A DNA stretch of 64,000 bases. Origin: Ophiostoma sp. CBS 140.51 (lineage: Eukaryota > Ascomycota > Sordariomycetes > Ophiostomatales > Ophiostomataceae). The notes beneath the pieces are model-generated. The model worked only from the letters and a program-made list of their open reading frames with translations. It ran no database searches and was not told where the DNA came from. Below are positions 21,784 through 32,874 of this stretch, piece by piece. Every line of letters begins with the position of its first letter. Position 1 is the stretch's first letter. The stretch covers positions 310,001 through 374,000 of the forward strand of contig JANSLP010000008.1 of the NCBI GenBank assembly GCA_029298735.1, given 5' to 3'. Made by a program: the position numbers and the translations under genes.

Positions 21784-22777
21784 AATGCGTATCTTGTCGA
21801 TGGAAATATCGAGTGGGCTCTACCCGTAGGAGAACATCTTGCTCATCGTCTGCCCGTCCGACACAGGAGGTGCTCTTTTATTGCAGCTCGACAACAAGTC
21901 GTGATAATTGTCAGGATTGCTGCGGATATGATTGCAAGATCTGAAAGCTATACCTAGATTCTTGCCAAATCTAGATAGCTGTCGTCGAGCTTCCCATGAT
22001 GCTCAGTACTCAGTCCGGAGCATGGATCCTCCAAAAGGTATTATTGGCGCCAGAACCGGCCCGGAAGTCTGTACTGGACCCGCCTCCCATTGTTTTCACG
22101 CTAGGATGACAGTCACCCGGGGGAAAGTTGCATTGTCGACAAACCACCTTCAACCTTAATCTGCGTCGCATGTAATGTTTTCTTTATCTGGACAACAAGA
22201 GGTGCTCGCAGTCAATAGAGTCGACAATCGGTTCTCAGAGAGCCGAACGAGCTGTCTCTGTTGTCTGGTTGTCGATTCGGTTCTGTTGGATTTATCTCGG
22301 AGGCTATCTTATCAAAATAGCGAGCAAAAACGGCCAGTTAACACTAACCGTGTAAGTGCCATCCGCTGTGAGAAGTTTACTGCATGCAGTCTAGCCAGCG
22401 GCAGAACAAAACTCCTTATCTTTTTAATGTCTTGGGGGAACATGACCTAACCAGCAAAAATATGCCGGAACCCCTCACAAAAGTTACCGTTTTCTGTTTC
22501 CTGCGTCACTGTAAGGGAAACCAGGTGGTTTATCTCCGGCACGCAAGTCGAAATCCAAAATGCGTAATTCGTAACTCATAGAGCTTGGCATTCGTCTGGA
22601 CCCTGGACAGCATGAAGATCGAGGCCGGAAGCTTGAAAACAATACCGAACCTTCCCTCTTGACACGAGCTTTGCTGCCTTCTTGACCCCTCATGCTGGCT
22701 TCCTGGTGTATGCAAACATCCTGCCTTCCTCATACAGTCTCTTTCTCATAGCCTCACTTCCGAGAGTCCGCAACACA
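21784..22777. promoter_or_regulatory. Divergent promoter region, decarboxylase / Zn2Cys6 regulator
   Basis: About 1 kb between the two start codons. No further gene is seen. It contains scattered CGG and CCG triplets, but no clear palindrome that I would call an operator. Confidence 0.4.
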
Positions 22778-25600
22778 ATGCAGGACCCACGGCACAGGCC
22801 CTCCTACCGGACCAACTCCACTACCGGAACGTCCGGCCAGCCTCCGACGATGGGCCCATCAGCTTCCGAACCGGCCCCAGCGGCTCTCTTGAGGCTCATG
22901 CGGCGCCGAGTCCCGCCCGAAAAGCGCCAGCGCACCGAGATGAGCTGCGACTGGTGCAAGAAGAAGCGCTGCAAGTGCTTGCGCAGCGCCTCTGGCGACA
23001 CTTGCCGGGCCTGCAGCGAGATTGGCCGGCCGTGTACGACGACTGAGCCACGCAAGCGGCGTGTGTATGGAAGCCTGTCTAGCCCGTCCGGACCGCCTGG
23101 CCAGCAGGCTCACATTCCTCCTGCAACTACCGCGCCGCAAGCATCATCGACGGCGTCGGTATCGTCTTCTTCAACCTCCTCTCCACACTCACCTCCCCAG
23201 GGCCCTTCAATGAGCTTTGACAGTGGCATCCACAACATGAACATCGACATGTCCACCACCGACCCTCGACTACTCTTGTTACATCCCGAGCCACAGCGTC
23301 ATCAGCAACAGCAACAGCACCAGCATCGACTGCCTGCTCCGCGACAGCAAATAACTGTGGCGCCACGCGACGTAGAAACGACATCATTAGACGCCCTTGT
23401 GGTCGCACAAAAGAAAATGCCGCCGCCAGCTCTCCCACCACAACAGAAGCGTCTTTGTGACGAGCGTCTCTTTGAGGATGCCCTCGGCTTTCCGAGGTAC
23501 ATTGGCCCATTGGGCTCGTACACGCTGTTGGTCAAGCTGTGGGAGACCATGGCTGTATGGTCCGCGCCCATGGCACTTCGCGACAGCGCACAGACGATGA
23601 GCCAGAATCAACCCGTGCTGCGCATCGGTGATGTTGACGGTGACGATGGTCGGCGCATTGAGCTGCCACCACGAGAAGTGGCCGATGTATTGGTGGCGCT
23701 CTTTTTCGACAAGGTGCACTGTGACTTCCCTATTTTCCACCGAGCTCTCTTCCAAGCGAGCTACGAGAACATGTGGGCGCCGCTGTCTCCATCACCACCA
23801 CATGGTGGACCTCGCGCAAACCAACACCGCCACCACCACGAGAACCCTATGAACCCCGATACAGAACCGGCTTGGCTCATGTGCTTGTCGATGGTCTTTG
23901 TACTCGGTCTCGAGGCTGCCTCATCTCAGAGTAGTGCAATTCGCCGCCTCGTCGGTAATACGGCACGCCGGGAGGCTCTCAAAGCCCGCTACCTCGCCAA
24001 GGCCAAGGAAGTGCTTCCAGACGTCATCTCCGGCTCCATGCTTTTCCATGTTCAGGCTCTGATGCTGTATTGTCGCTATCTGCACATTACGCGCAATCGC
24101 AATGCTTGCTGGAACCTGACGGGCGCTGCCATCCGTGTGGCTGTAGCCATCGGCCTGCACCGGAACGGTGTGCACGGGAAGTGCAGTCCACTGGAGCGCG
24201 AACTGCGCCGACGTATCTGGTGGACGCTGTATGCGTTTGAGCGCATCGAGTGCTCGTCACTGGGCCGCACATCGGCCATTGACGACGCGGAGTGCAATGT
24301 CGGGGTGCCCACGGAAGGCCTGTTGGATATGAGCGACATCATCCCCTTGGGCTACGTTGAAGTACACGCCGAGTTGATGACAATTCTGGGCTCGATCTGC
24401 AAGCATCAATATGGTGGAAGCAACAGCAGTGGGTGCGGTGGTGCATCGGCTTCTTCAACGGGTGGCGTCGATGTTCCGCGCGATCAAATTGACTTTGCCA
24501 TGGCATCGTCTGCCGCTCTTGACCAGTGGCATGCTCAGCTTCCGGGGCACATACGGCTGAATGCAGATTCGCCCAACACACACCAACGCGCCATTTTGCT
24601 TCTTCACGTCCAGCACCACTATACTGTGACGCTTCTCTGTCGACCGTTTCTACTGGCTCTTGTTGCCAAGAACAAGCCCGGTCCAAAGGGTGCGCCGTCG
24701 TCGTCTTCGAAAAAACGGCAGCAAAAGAGAGACACCATGGCAATAGATGCGATCGAAACGGCCAATGACGCGCCCGCCTCCTCGTCGGATATGCTGATGT
24801 TCGCTCGAAAGTGCATCGATGCTGCCAAGGCTGCGGTGGCCGTGATCGATCGTCTGTTCCGCGCGGGTCTTTTCAACTCCAAGACTTGGTGGGATGTGTA
24901 CTTTATCGAGGCGACTTGTATGGTCTTGGCTCTGGGTCGGTTTGTGAATGACAAAGATTTGCGTAACGACGTTGGTATTCTCGATGCTTTGCGTACATGC
25001 ATCCACATTCTCAAGGAGTGCAAGGAGTTTTCACCGACTATGCATCGATTTGCTGTCGTGACACAAGATTTTGCACAGGCTTTGGTGGCTGAAGTACCAA
25101 AGGAGCCAGGGGAGGAGGCGCCGCCGAGGCAGGCTCAGAGCCAAACGATAGACCACCAGGTGTCTTCTCAACTTCAACCAGACGAGAGGCGAGGTCAACA
25201 AAGTCAGCAGCAGGTAAATTGTCACCAGAACGAGCAACGGCAGGCCCAGCAACACCAGCATGGCCAGCACCAATTCCTCGGTCATCCACCACACCAGCCT
25301 TTTTTGAATCCGAGTGTCACCAACATGAATTCCTTTAGCACGACACATACAGTTCGAGATGTAGACGATTTGGGTGGTGACCCTGGCTCGAACTCAACCG
25401 CTGGCAGCCAGTCTGGCAGCAGCCCGGATGAATCATTCATTCCTGCCATACCAGGTCTTATCAGTGGCGCTCACGACATGACAGGTGGAAGCATGTTGCC
25501 AGACCCTTTTTCGATGCCATGGAATCTGGCAGATATTTCGCAGCTCTGGGGTGACTTTGTTGAGCCGCCAGAGCACTGGTGGCAGCAGGGTCTGGCATGA
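22778..25600 (+). CDS. Zn2Cys6 transcription factor with fungal_trans domain
   Basis: Nuclear DNA-binding regulator of about 940 residues, single exon. The Zn2Cys6 cluster is C57-x2-C60-x6-C67-x8-C76-x2-C79-x6-C86, flanked by basic residues (RQR before, RKRR after), and followed by a Ser/Pro/Gln-rich linker with poly-Gln/His runs. The middle-homology region begins near FFDKVHCDFPIFH (about residue 310) and includes the RRRIWWTLYAFER motif near 490. The C-terminal 200 residues are Gln/His-rich. The start at 22778 (CACAATG) is chosen because it is close to the zinc cluster; an in-frame ATG at 22682 would add 32 residues. It is divergent from the decarboxylase and converges on the MBL gene with 128 bases between. 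Target genes are inferred only from position. Confidence 0.88.
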   Translation: MQDPRHRPSYRTNSTTGTSGQPPTMGPSASEPAPAALLRLMRRRVPPEKRQRTEMSCDWCKKKRCKCLRSASGDTCRACSEIGRPCTTTEPRKRRVYGSLSSPSGPPGQQAHIPPATTAPQASSTASVSSSSTSSPHSPPQGPSMSFDSGIHNMNIDMSTTDPRLLLLHPEPQRHQQQQQHQHRLPAPRQQITVAPRDVETTSLDALVVAQKKMPPPALPPQQKRLCDERLFEDALGFPRYIGPLGSYTLLVKLWETMAVWSAPMALRDSAQTMSQNQPVLRIGDVDGDDGRRIELPPREVADVLVALFFDKVHCDFPIFHRALFQASYENMWAPLSPSPPHGGPRANQHRHHHENPMNPDTEPAWLMCLSMVFVLGLEAASSQSSAIRRLVGNTARREALKARYLAKAKEVLPDVISGSMLFHVQALMLYCRYLHITRNRNACWNLTGAAIRVAVAIGLHRNGVHGKCSPLERELRRRIWWTLYAFERIECSSLGRTSAIDDAECNVGVPTEGLLDMSDIIPLGYVEVHAELMTILGSICKHQYGGSNSSGCGGASASSTGGVDVPRDQIDFAMASSAALDQWHAQLPGHIRLNADSPNTHQRAILLLHVQHHYTVTLLCRPFLLALVAKNKPGPKGAPSSSSKKRQQKRDTMAIDAIETANDAPASSSDMLMFARKCIDAAKAAVAVIDRLFRAGLFNSKTWWDVYFIEATCMVLALGRFVNDKDLRNDVGILDALRTCIHILKECKEFSPTMHRFAVVTQDFAQALVAEVPKEPGEEAPPRQAQSQTIDHQVSSQLQPDERRGQQSQQQVNCHQNEQRQAQQHQHGQHQFLGHPPHQPFLNPSVTNMNSFSTTHTVRDVDDLGGDPGSNSTAGSQSGSSPDESFIPAIPGLISGAHDMTGGSMLPDPFSMPWNLADISQLWGDFVEPPEHWWQQGLA

Positions 25601-25685
25601 GGTGTGCCAGTGAGTGATACTTTGTAACGGTAAAGCGATTGATGAATATGAATCTTGTTTCTTCTTGTTCGTTACTGCTAAATTG

Positions 25686-25714
25686 GTCTGTGACTGTGAC
25701 TGCGACTGTGACTA
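25686..25714. repeat. Imperfect (CTGTGA)n hexamer repeat
   Basis: About five units of CTGTGA with one base change, in the short spacer between two convergent genes. Confidence 0.6.
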
Positions 25715-25728
25715 TTCGTTGTTTCTTT

Positions 25729-26766
25729 TCACAAGGTAACTTTGTGAATTGGGTGGTCGATGTATCCCATAAACTTGATAAACAGCTTGGCGCTGTCCAG
25801 CATTCGCTGTTTGCTTTCACCCCGCGTGTCTCTTGTAATGAATGCACCATGCGTGTCTTCAAAATCCAAGTCCTCCACTGACTTCCAGATCTGGTAAACC
25901 TCCTCCGGTGGAAGTGGGATCTTGGACGTTAGCTTCAGCAAAACAGCTTCCTTTTTGAAAAGAAATAAGAGAAGGAAAAAAGGCCTGATGCTGAACTCAC
26001 CATGTTGGGATATGACCACATGAATGTGAACGATGCGGTGTATGGTGGCCGGTTCACATGGTACACGCCACTAGGAATCACCGTAATGCTGTCAGCCACG
26101 AACAGCTTCTTGCGGTCTTTCCACAAAAGCACCGAGCTGCCCGGAAAGTGACCGCCGACTTTGGCGGCTGTGAACTGTCCGTCCAAAAAGTCCATGCGTG
26201 GACCGTCCCAGAGCACGTGTGCATCGCCACGCCGCATGATCCAGTCGCTGTCTTCAGCCGACAAATACACCTTGCAGTCGAATGCCGCAGCCCAGTGCAG
26301 AGCGGTCGAATAGTAGTGGGGATGCGAGATGACAATGGCTGCAATGCCGCCAAGGTCGTTGACGGCCCTCACAGTGTCATCGTCGAGGTAGGTGATGCAG
26401 TCCCACAACAAATTGCCCTTTTCGGTGCACAGTAGCAGTGCACGCTGGCCAATGGCCACTTGCGGGGTGGTATAAATGCTGACGACACCCGAGTCGTATT
26501 TGTCAGGCACAAGGAGGTTCTGGTATTTCTTGGAACGCTGCATCTCCCGCAGAGTGGTCCATGTTTGGCTGATGGAAATATGTCAGTTCAGCTTGTCTTC
26601 TCACTGACTCTACCTCGCAAAAAGTAGCATATCATGTTTGCACACGTCACCCATCGACTCACCCTTCAGGAGGCACATATTGCCGCGGGTCGTCGCAAAC
26701 CTTGCATGACTTGATGGCCCGAGTATCGTGCTGTGCACCGCACATGCCACATATCATGAGATCCAT
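25729..26766 (-). CDS. Metallo-beta-lactamase-fold protein with N-terminal Cys motifs
   Basis: Three exons: 26766-26663, 26568-26001, 25950-25729 (introns 94 and 50 bp, GTGAGT donors). The 297-residue product starts with a small Cys-rich part (ICGMCG and CKVCDDPRQYVPPEG), probably a zinc ribbon, followed by a metallo-beta-lactamase-like domain. The metal motif appears as SHPHYYST, keeping the first two histidines but lacking the Asp-His of HxHxDH. A second histidine lies in GGHFPGSSV, and a FVADS strand follows. This is the pattern of a broadly distributed uncharacterised MBL family, where activity is unknown. It is divergent from the flavin-reductase-like gene; the shared 827-base spacer may co-regulate the two. 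An ATG 39 codons upstream is in frame but gives no conserved sequence. Confidence 0.82.
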
Positions 26767-27593
26767 AGTGAAGGGAGAAATGCGAGAAAAATGTGAGAAT
26801 AATGTGTCCGTGGTAGGCTGCCAATGTAAACATCTAAAGAAATAAAAAAGAATGAGCTTTATCTCTGCTTGCACGCCGAGCAAAAAAGAAAGAGAGCTTT
26901 GCCTCTTAAGTGGCGTACCCGGCCTGGCTCAGCCCTGTTTATCGATCCATCTTGCCTGTAGCCCAAGGTACTTGCGGATGCCTGGTCCCTGAGTTTTTTA
27001 TGGTAAACTAGGGTCAGCCGTTAGCTGGCAGCTCCAAATGAAGCTCTGTCGTAGTTCGAGAATCAATGGCGTACCTTTCTGTGTTGTAGGAGTTCTGTAG
27101 CTTTTTTGCGGTCAAACTGATGCAAGTGGAGGGTTTGTTTTTGGAGAAAGGGGTGCCTTTCCGATGACGAACAGACTTCCGATTGGTTTACAGGGGCGTT
27201 TTGGAGAGCTTTCGTCAGTGGGGAAGGAGCTCCAAAGCACTTGCTTTGTGCTGAGGGTCGTTTGTGAATAGTGGGGGTTCACAAGAAAAGCTCCTTCTCG
27301 AATGGAGATTTTCTTGGCGCAGTGCGCAGATAGTTGACATTTCGCCTCTATCTTATCCAAGCAGGAATCGCGAATGAGGGGCTATTACGATGTGATTGTC
27401 AACGGTCGTTCTTTCCCTTCTTTTTCTTCTTTTGTTTTGGTAAGGTAACGCCAATTGGAATATGCCCAAATCCCGCCACATCTCGTCGTGGTCTCGCAAT
27501 CTCCCTCTTTTCCACCCTCACCCTTACACTCGCTTCGCCCAGCGCTCAACTCCATTCCTTTACAACACTCTTTCCCCCACACAACGACGCACA
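26767..27593. promoter_or_regulatory. Divergent promoter region, MBL-fold / flavin-reductase-like
   Basis: 827 bases between opposing start codons, with a CT-rich leader on the plus side (27500-27590). No further gene or clear operator is seen. Confidence 0.4.
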
Positions 27594-28578
27594 ATGAGCT
27601 CGACCAACGACAAGGACGTGGCCGCTTCCCAGCTGGCAGAGCGCACAGCCAACGAAGCCGCAATCAAGCGCAACCCGCACGGTGATTTCAAGTCCGTCGA
27701 GGCTTCCCGGCCGGAGTGGAACAAGTCGGAGGAGTGGCACTACAACCAGACGCCCGCGCCTGGCTGGAAATGGGGTGAGGGCGGCAACGACGGCGGCGCC
27801 TCGCTCACGAAGAAGCACGTCGAGATCGACCCGTACGAGCCCGGCCGTCCGGCGGCGTTCAACTACAAGCTGCTGATCTCGGCCATCATCCCTCGCCCGA
27901 TTGGCTTCCTGAGCACCCTGTCTGCCGACGGCACCTCGTCCAACCTTGCGCCCTTCTCCTACACCAACATGGTCAACCATGACCCGCCCATCTTCACCAT
28001 TGGCATGGTTGGCAGCATTGCCAACGCCAAGGACTCATTGGCCAACATTGTCAACAGCAAAGAGTGCGTCCTCAACATCATCTCGGAGCACTTTGTCGAG
28101 GCGGCCAACTCGACGTCGGTCAACGCGCCCTACGGCACTTCGGAGTGGGGTCTGAGCGGCTTGCACCAGGCACCGTCTACGATGGTCAAGGCGGCACGTG
28201 TCAAGGAGGCTATTTTCTCGGCCGAGTGCAAGCTCATGGACGTCAAGGAGTTTGAGAGCAAATCGACTCCCGGCAAGATTTCGGGCACGCTCATTATTCT
28301 CGAGGGCGTCAACTTCTGGGTGCGCGAGGATGCCATCAACGAGGAAAAGAACATTATCGACCCTGCTGTAAGTTTTCCCCACACGCACTCACTCTCTCTG
28401 TCTCTCGCTTCCGATGCATCGGTACTAACAATTACAGGTCTTGAAACCCGTCAGCCGTCTTGGCGGTATCACTTACGCTCGCACGACAGAAGGCTTCGAG
28501 ATTCTGCGTCCCGATTTTTCGGCTGTCGAGCAGGCCGAGAACAGCAAAGAGCTGCTCGAGAAGGCGTCGAAGCCGTAA
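27594..28578 (+). CDS. Flavin reductase-like (FMN-binding split barrel) protein
   Basis: Two exons, 27594-28367 and 28438-28578; the 70-bp intron has GTAAGT and TACTAACA. The 304-residue protein carries a split-barrel flavin-binding domain from about residue 85: IPRPIGFLSTLSADGTSSNLAPFS is followed by GMVGSIANAKDSLANIVNSKECVLNI, the family's conserved core. Members bind FMN and reduce flavins or act as flavoredoxins, often supplying reduced flavin to oxygenases. A charged 80-residue N-terminal extension precedes the domain. The CACAATGAGC start was preferred over an in-frame ATG 44 codons upstream. An AATAAA lies at 28654-28659. Function beyond flavin binding is not clear. Confidence 0.87.
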
Positions 28579-29933
28579 AGCCGTATAGCCGAATCGATGA
28601 GAAAACGTACCGGGTGCGACATTCGCCTGGTCAATGGATTTTTGGGATGAAACAATAAACAACATAGAAAACTGTGTCTTCTTTTGCTTTTTGGAATAGA
28701 CTTTTGAATTCAAGACATCGCAACCAACACCGACGTTGTTCAGCCTCGCATGCCAAGGCTCTTTCTTCACTCTCAGCCTCGTTGTGGTTCATTGTTTCAC
28801 CGGCTTACATGGTTTATTCAGACCTTAATCTATCTCCCAGCCTCGATTAACTCTTGCAATGAAACGTAAGCTGACCTTTTCTTTGCAGATACCACATGAC
28901 GCGCATTTCTTGAAGCAGTCTTCCAATGCCATCACCACCCTCCACACCAGAAGCCCGTTATCCGAGAATCCTTCGCGCTAAAAGCTTCGCTTCATGGGGT
29001 GCATCCCCAGATAGGCAGCCTGCTCCAGGCCAATCCTAGCGCAGCGCAGGAGCGGATGCCCTGTAGCGCAAACGCCATGGCGGGAGCTTGAATGTCGGTT
29101 GCAGCCATTTTGTCGTCTGTCTTAGGGCCGGATGACGGTTGACAGGCGATGGCAAGCGAGGTACGGGCATGCTTCCTATCCAGTCATTCGCGATTAGCAG
29201 CTGTTGGCTGACAGATGGTCTGAGAAGCGCGTTATCGAAGCAGATTCCCAAGTTATCACGGTTAAATGCAGGAGACATTTTGTTCCTGGCTGCCTCATCC
29301 CAACATGGGAACGCTTTGTGGGCGTGAGGGGGACGGCGGCGGCCAAAACGGTGTAAGTGGAAGGTGTCTTGGCGGGTGCGCGGCAAGTAAACCAGGCAAA
29401 AATTCTGGAAGAGAGCTTATCCACTGACACAAGCAGCCGCGCAAGGCGAAAAGAGAAACGTAATAGCATCAAATCTCGACGCAGTTTGCGGATTATTGTT
29501 GTTCACTGGTACTGGTTGGCCATCGCGGACTAAAAACGTGCAAAAAGCGGCCAAGAAGGGGACGACCGACAGCCAGGTACGTGGAACGACCCTTCATATT
29601 TGCCATAGCCTTGTGCCTCTGTGTCGTCAAAAAAGCATCCAAACCTGGTGACAGCTTCCCACCTCGGCACTTTATTTTTCGATAATTGAGGTTGTTTCGT
29701 CTCTGAACTGCAATTAAGTTCAGCCTTGGTGAAAGGTAAGCTTTTTCCAGCCTTGGGTTCTTTCACATTTTGATACTTGTTTTATTTCCAAAAAAAGAAA
29801 TAAATTGGTTTTCTTTTTTTTCTTTCATTGACATCTTAGCATCTCGATGGCTACCTTGCTTGCTTCACTTCGCGGTTTCTTTTCGCATTATTTTTCAGCT
29901 GTTGATACACAGCAACAGGAGCAAATCCCCACC
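28579..29933. other. Intergenic, no gene seen
   Basis: 1.35 kb between the flavin-reductase-like gene and the first monooxygenase. A minus-strand open frame of 116 codons (29036-29386) has no recognisable domain. The last 100 bases are T-rich leader for the monooxygenase. Confidence 0.5.
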
Positions 29934-31325
29934 ATGGCAAAGCCTCTGGACGTTGTCATTGTTGGCGGCGGCATCGCCGGCTTGTCTGCCGCCATCGCCA
30001 TCCGCGTCGCTGGCCACAACGTCACTGTGCTCGAAGCGGCGGAAAAGATTGAGGAGATTGGTGCCGGCCTACAGTTCTCGGCCAACGCCACACGCATTCT
30101 TGCAACATGGGGCATCGACAAGTCCATCCTCGGCGACGTTGTCGAGCCGCACAGCTGCATCATGAAGCGCTGGAAGGACGGCACCACGCTCTCATCTGTC
30201 GCCCTCCACAGCTACCATCGCGAGCAGTACGGAGCGCCGTTTTGGGATATCCATCGGCACGACCTCATCATGGCGCTTCTGGCACGCACAACCGAGCTTG
30301 GTGCACGCGTACTTCCCAACAGCCGCGTCACTGGCCTAGACCTTGACAAGGCTGTCGTGACTCTGCATACCGGCGAAGTGTTCTCAGGTGATCTTGTCGT
30401 CGCCGCGGACGGCCTCAACTCGTTCTGTCGACAGCATTTCGTACCGACGGACCAACCTGAGTATACCGGAGACATTGCGTTCCGTGTTCTGCTTAACGTA
30501 GCGGACCTGGCCGAGGATGAGGTGGAGCTGCGGGCGATGGCGGCGACACCGCAATGCACATACTGGCTTGGCCCCAATGGACATGCAATTGTGTACATTC
30601 TCAAAGGTGGCAAGCAAATCAACCTCGTGGCCGTGGCCCCCGACGACCTGCCGCCAGGTGTCATCCGGGCGCCGTGTCCCGTGGAGGACGTGCTGAGTGT
30701 CTTCCAAAACTGGGATCCACTGTGAGTGCGCCCCTGCCATCTACATATATGCAGAATGAAGCCTGAGCTAACCCTCACAGACTCAGAAAGATAATGGCAC
30801 AGGAAAAGACTATCTGGAAGTGGAAGCTGCACAAGCGGCCACCGCTGCAGGATTGGTGTCACCCTGGTGGCCGGTTCACCTTAATTGGGTATGCTAAGTT
30901 CAAACAACGAAAGAGAAATGACATCACTAACAATACTCTCCGATAGCGATGCTGTCCACCCCACACTCCCATATCTCTCGCAGGGTGCCGGCATCTCGCT
31001 CGAAGACGCAGCTGTTCTGGGCCAAGTGTTGTCCGAGTCCATGCCCCTGGACGAGGCCATCAAAAAGTACGAGTCATTGCGCCAGCCTCGCACAACCAAG
31101 ATTGTACACGCAGCGACAAGACAGCAGTTTTGGTACCATCTGGCGGACGGGCCGAAGCAGGAAGAGCGTGATGCTATTATGGCCAAGGAGGTGTCGCCGG
31201 TTGACGATCCGTTCCTATGGCGCGAGCCTGTGTTTGCGCCTTGGCTGTATGGCTACGACGCGTACGCCGAGGCGAAGAAGGCTGCCGGCAGTTCGGCAGG
31301 CTTTTCGAATGGATTAAAGAATTAG
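29934..31325 (+). CDS. FAD-dependent monooxygenase, salicylate hydroxylase-like
   Basis: Group A flavoprotein hydroxylase using NAD(P)H and O2, typically to hydroxylate (or oxidatively decarboxylate) aromatic acids. Exons 29934-30721, 30781-30888, 30947-31325 give 424 residues; both introns have CTAAC-like branch points and the second splits the codon for the Gly of the GD motif. Seen are the dinucleotide-binding GGGIAGLSAA at residue 9-18, the DG motif VVAADGLNS, and GDAVHPTLPYLSQGAGISLEDAAVLG. The length and layout match salicylate hydroxylase/FAD-binding-3 proteins. The start in ACCATGG is preferred; an ATG 29 codons upstream is in frame. It is the first gene of the likely metabolic cluster. 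Confidence 0.88.
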
Positions 31326-31790
31326 AGGGGAAGCTCGAAGTGTGCTTATTTGATTTCTAAGATCCATTTTGGATTTATTTTGGTCTATATGCATTGGTCA
31401 TTTAATTTTTGTTTTTATTTTGAAAAACCTCCGAATTAAAAACCGTTAAACCCACTGAAGACCACTGAGAGTCTGCGAATCTCCGGGGCAGTTGTGGTGG
31501 CGATTTGGTGCAGCGGTGAGAACGGACTTCAAGTCCGTTCCAACAACCGTGTAAGTGGCTGGTGTAAGTGCATCCCTGCCGCCAATCGAACGGCGAAGAG
31601 TCCGTTTGCTCAAGATAGGCCCATTACTAAGGGATGAAATGAAGGAAACAAGGCATCGACATATCTACGACATATGGCGGCCTTGACTTTCTCGACATCT
31701 ATTTAATTGATATTCTTCTTCTTGACTTGGTTCTGCTTTCTTTCCTTTTCCCTCATCAGTCACATCATCACATCTCCAACTCCCACAAAA
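31326..31790. promoter_or_regulatory. Spacer carrying a palindrome, upstream of SDR
   Basis: 465 bases between the monooxygenase stop and the SDR start, including a perfect palindrome at 31521-31539 and a CT-rich leader. No gene seen. Confidence 0.5.
31521..31539. promoter_or_regulatory. 19-bp palindrome AACGGACTTCAAGTCCGTT
   Basis: Perfect 9+1+9 inverted repeat. Its core CGG-N9-CCG is the form of site bound by many Zn2Cys6 dimers. Nearly the same 15-mer occurs at 33244-33258 before the cluster regulator. A half-site AGTCCGTT recurs at 31610-31617. Binding is inferred. Confidence 0.5.
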
Positions 31791-32874
31791 ATGGTCTCCA
31801 TCTCCGATATCAAGGCGTCCAATGCCCGCATCACCGCCGACTCTGTGCCCCGTGTATCAGTCTTGAGCGGCGCCACTGACGGTATCGGCAAAGCTTTTCT
31901 CACACGCCTTGTCGCAACCAAGCTCGAGCTCCGCGTCTACGTGGTCGGCCGCAATGGCGACAGACACAAGCCGTTCCTCGACCAGCTGCGCCGGTCCAAC
32001 AGCAAGGCCGACGTGATCTGGATGGAGTGTCAGTTGTCACAGGGAGCAGACATTCGGAAGACTTGCGATGAGATTAAGCGCCGTGAAACCAGCATCGATC
32101 TGCTATACATGAGCGCCGGCTTCATCAACGGCGGCAACAACAAGTCGAGTAAGCCAACGATGCCTTGACAATGATACCTATTCATGAGACAGTACACTGA
32201 CAACATCCTTTTCAGCCACCGAAGAACAACAGAAAATGTCGATGATGCTCGCCTACTACGGCCGCGTCCTGTCAGCCCTCCTGCTGCAACCACTGCTCAA
32301 CGCATCCACCAACAGCCCGCGCGTCATCTCTGTGCTTGCATGCGGCAACGAAATGGCCGACATTTTCCTCGACGACCTCGACCTGCTCAAGGCCGAGCAC
32401 GCTGGCTTGGTCCAGCGGTCTCGCTCGCTGTCCACGTACACGACTATTTCATTTGGAAAACTGGCCTGCGAGAACCCACGCATTCTCTACTTCCACCACT
32501 ACCCGGGTGGCGTCAACACGGACTTATTCAAAAAGTCGTATGGCAAAACATGGTACTGGCCGCTGATGTCGGTGTCTCTCTCGGTTGTTGCGACGTCACC
32601 GGCCGACGCCGGCGAGAAGATCATGTACATGGCCACCAGTGCCAAGTACAGCGGCACCAGCAGCAAAGAAGGCAGAAACGGTGGTGTCCCACTTACGCCC
32701 AGACAGATTCCGGCTCTCAACATGAACAGGGCCAATGGCGGCGGTGCGCTGTTCCTGGTCAACGACAAGATGAAGGAGCTCATTCAGGACAAGGTCATGG
32801 TCGACCTAGAGAAGCGGAATGCGCCCACACTTGTCTGGGAGAAGGCCATCGACACTATTAAACCATACTTGTAA
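31791..32874 (+). CDS. Atypical short-chain dehydrogenase/reductase
   Basis: NAD(P)-binding Rossmann protein of 338 residues. Exons 31791-32148 and 32216-32874, with a 67-bp intron. The cofactor loop is SGATDGIGKA (residues about 27-36), followed by VVGRNGDRHKP, a loop pattern compatible with NADP. The MSAGF motif near 109 takes the place of NNAG. The usual catalytic YxxxK is not intact: the expected tyrosine region reads AYYGRVLSALL with Arg where Lys would fall, as in a group of fungal secondary-metabolism SDRs. It follows the monooxygenase in the same direction and precedes the Zn2Cys6 regulator. Activity may therefore differ from a standard dehydrogenase; substrate unknown. Confidence 0.83.

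Noticed and set aside
31496..31584. tRNA-like fold around the palindrome (GGTGGCG pairing with TGCCGCC, A-box-like TGGTGCAGCGG, anticodon-like loop CTTCAAG)
   Set aside because: No T-arm or B box and no convincing D-stem; the loop would read UCA. tRNAscan-SE would settle it.
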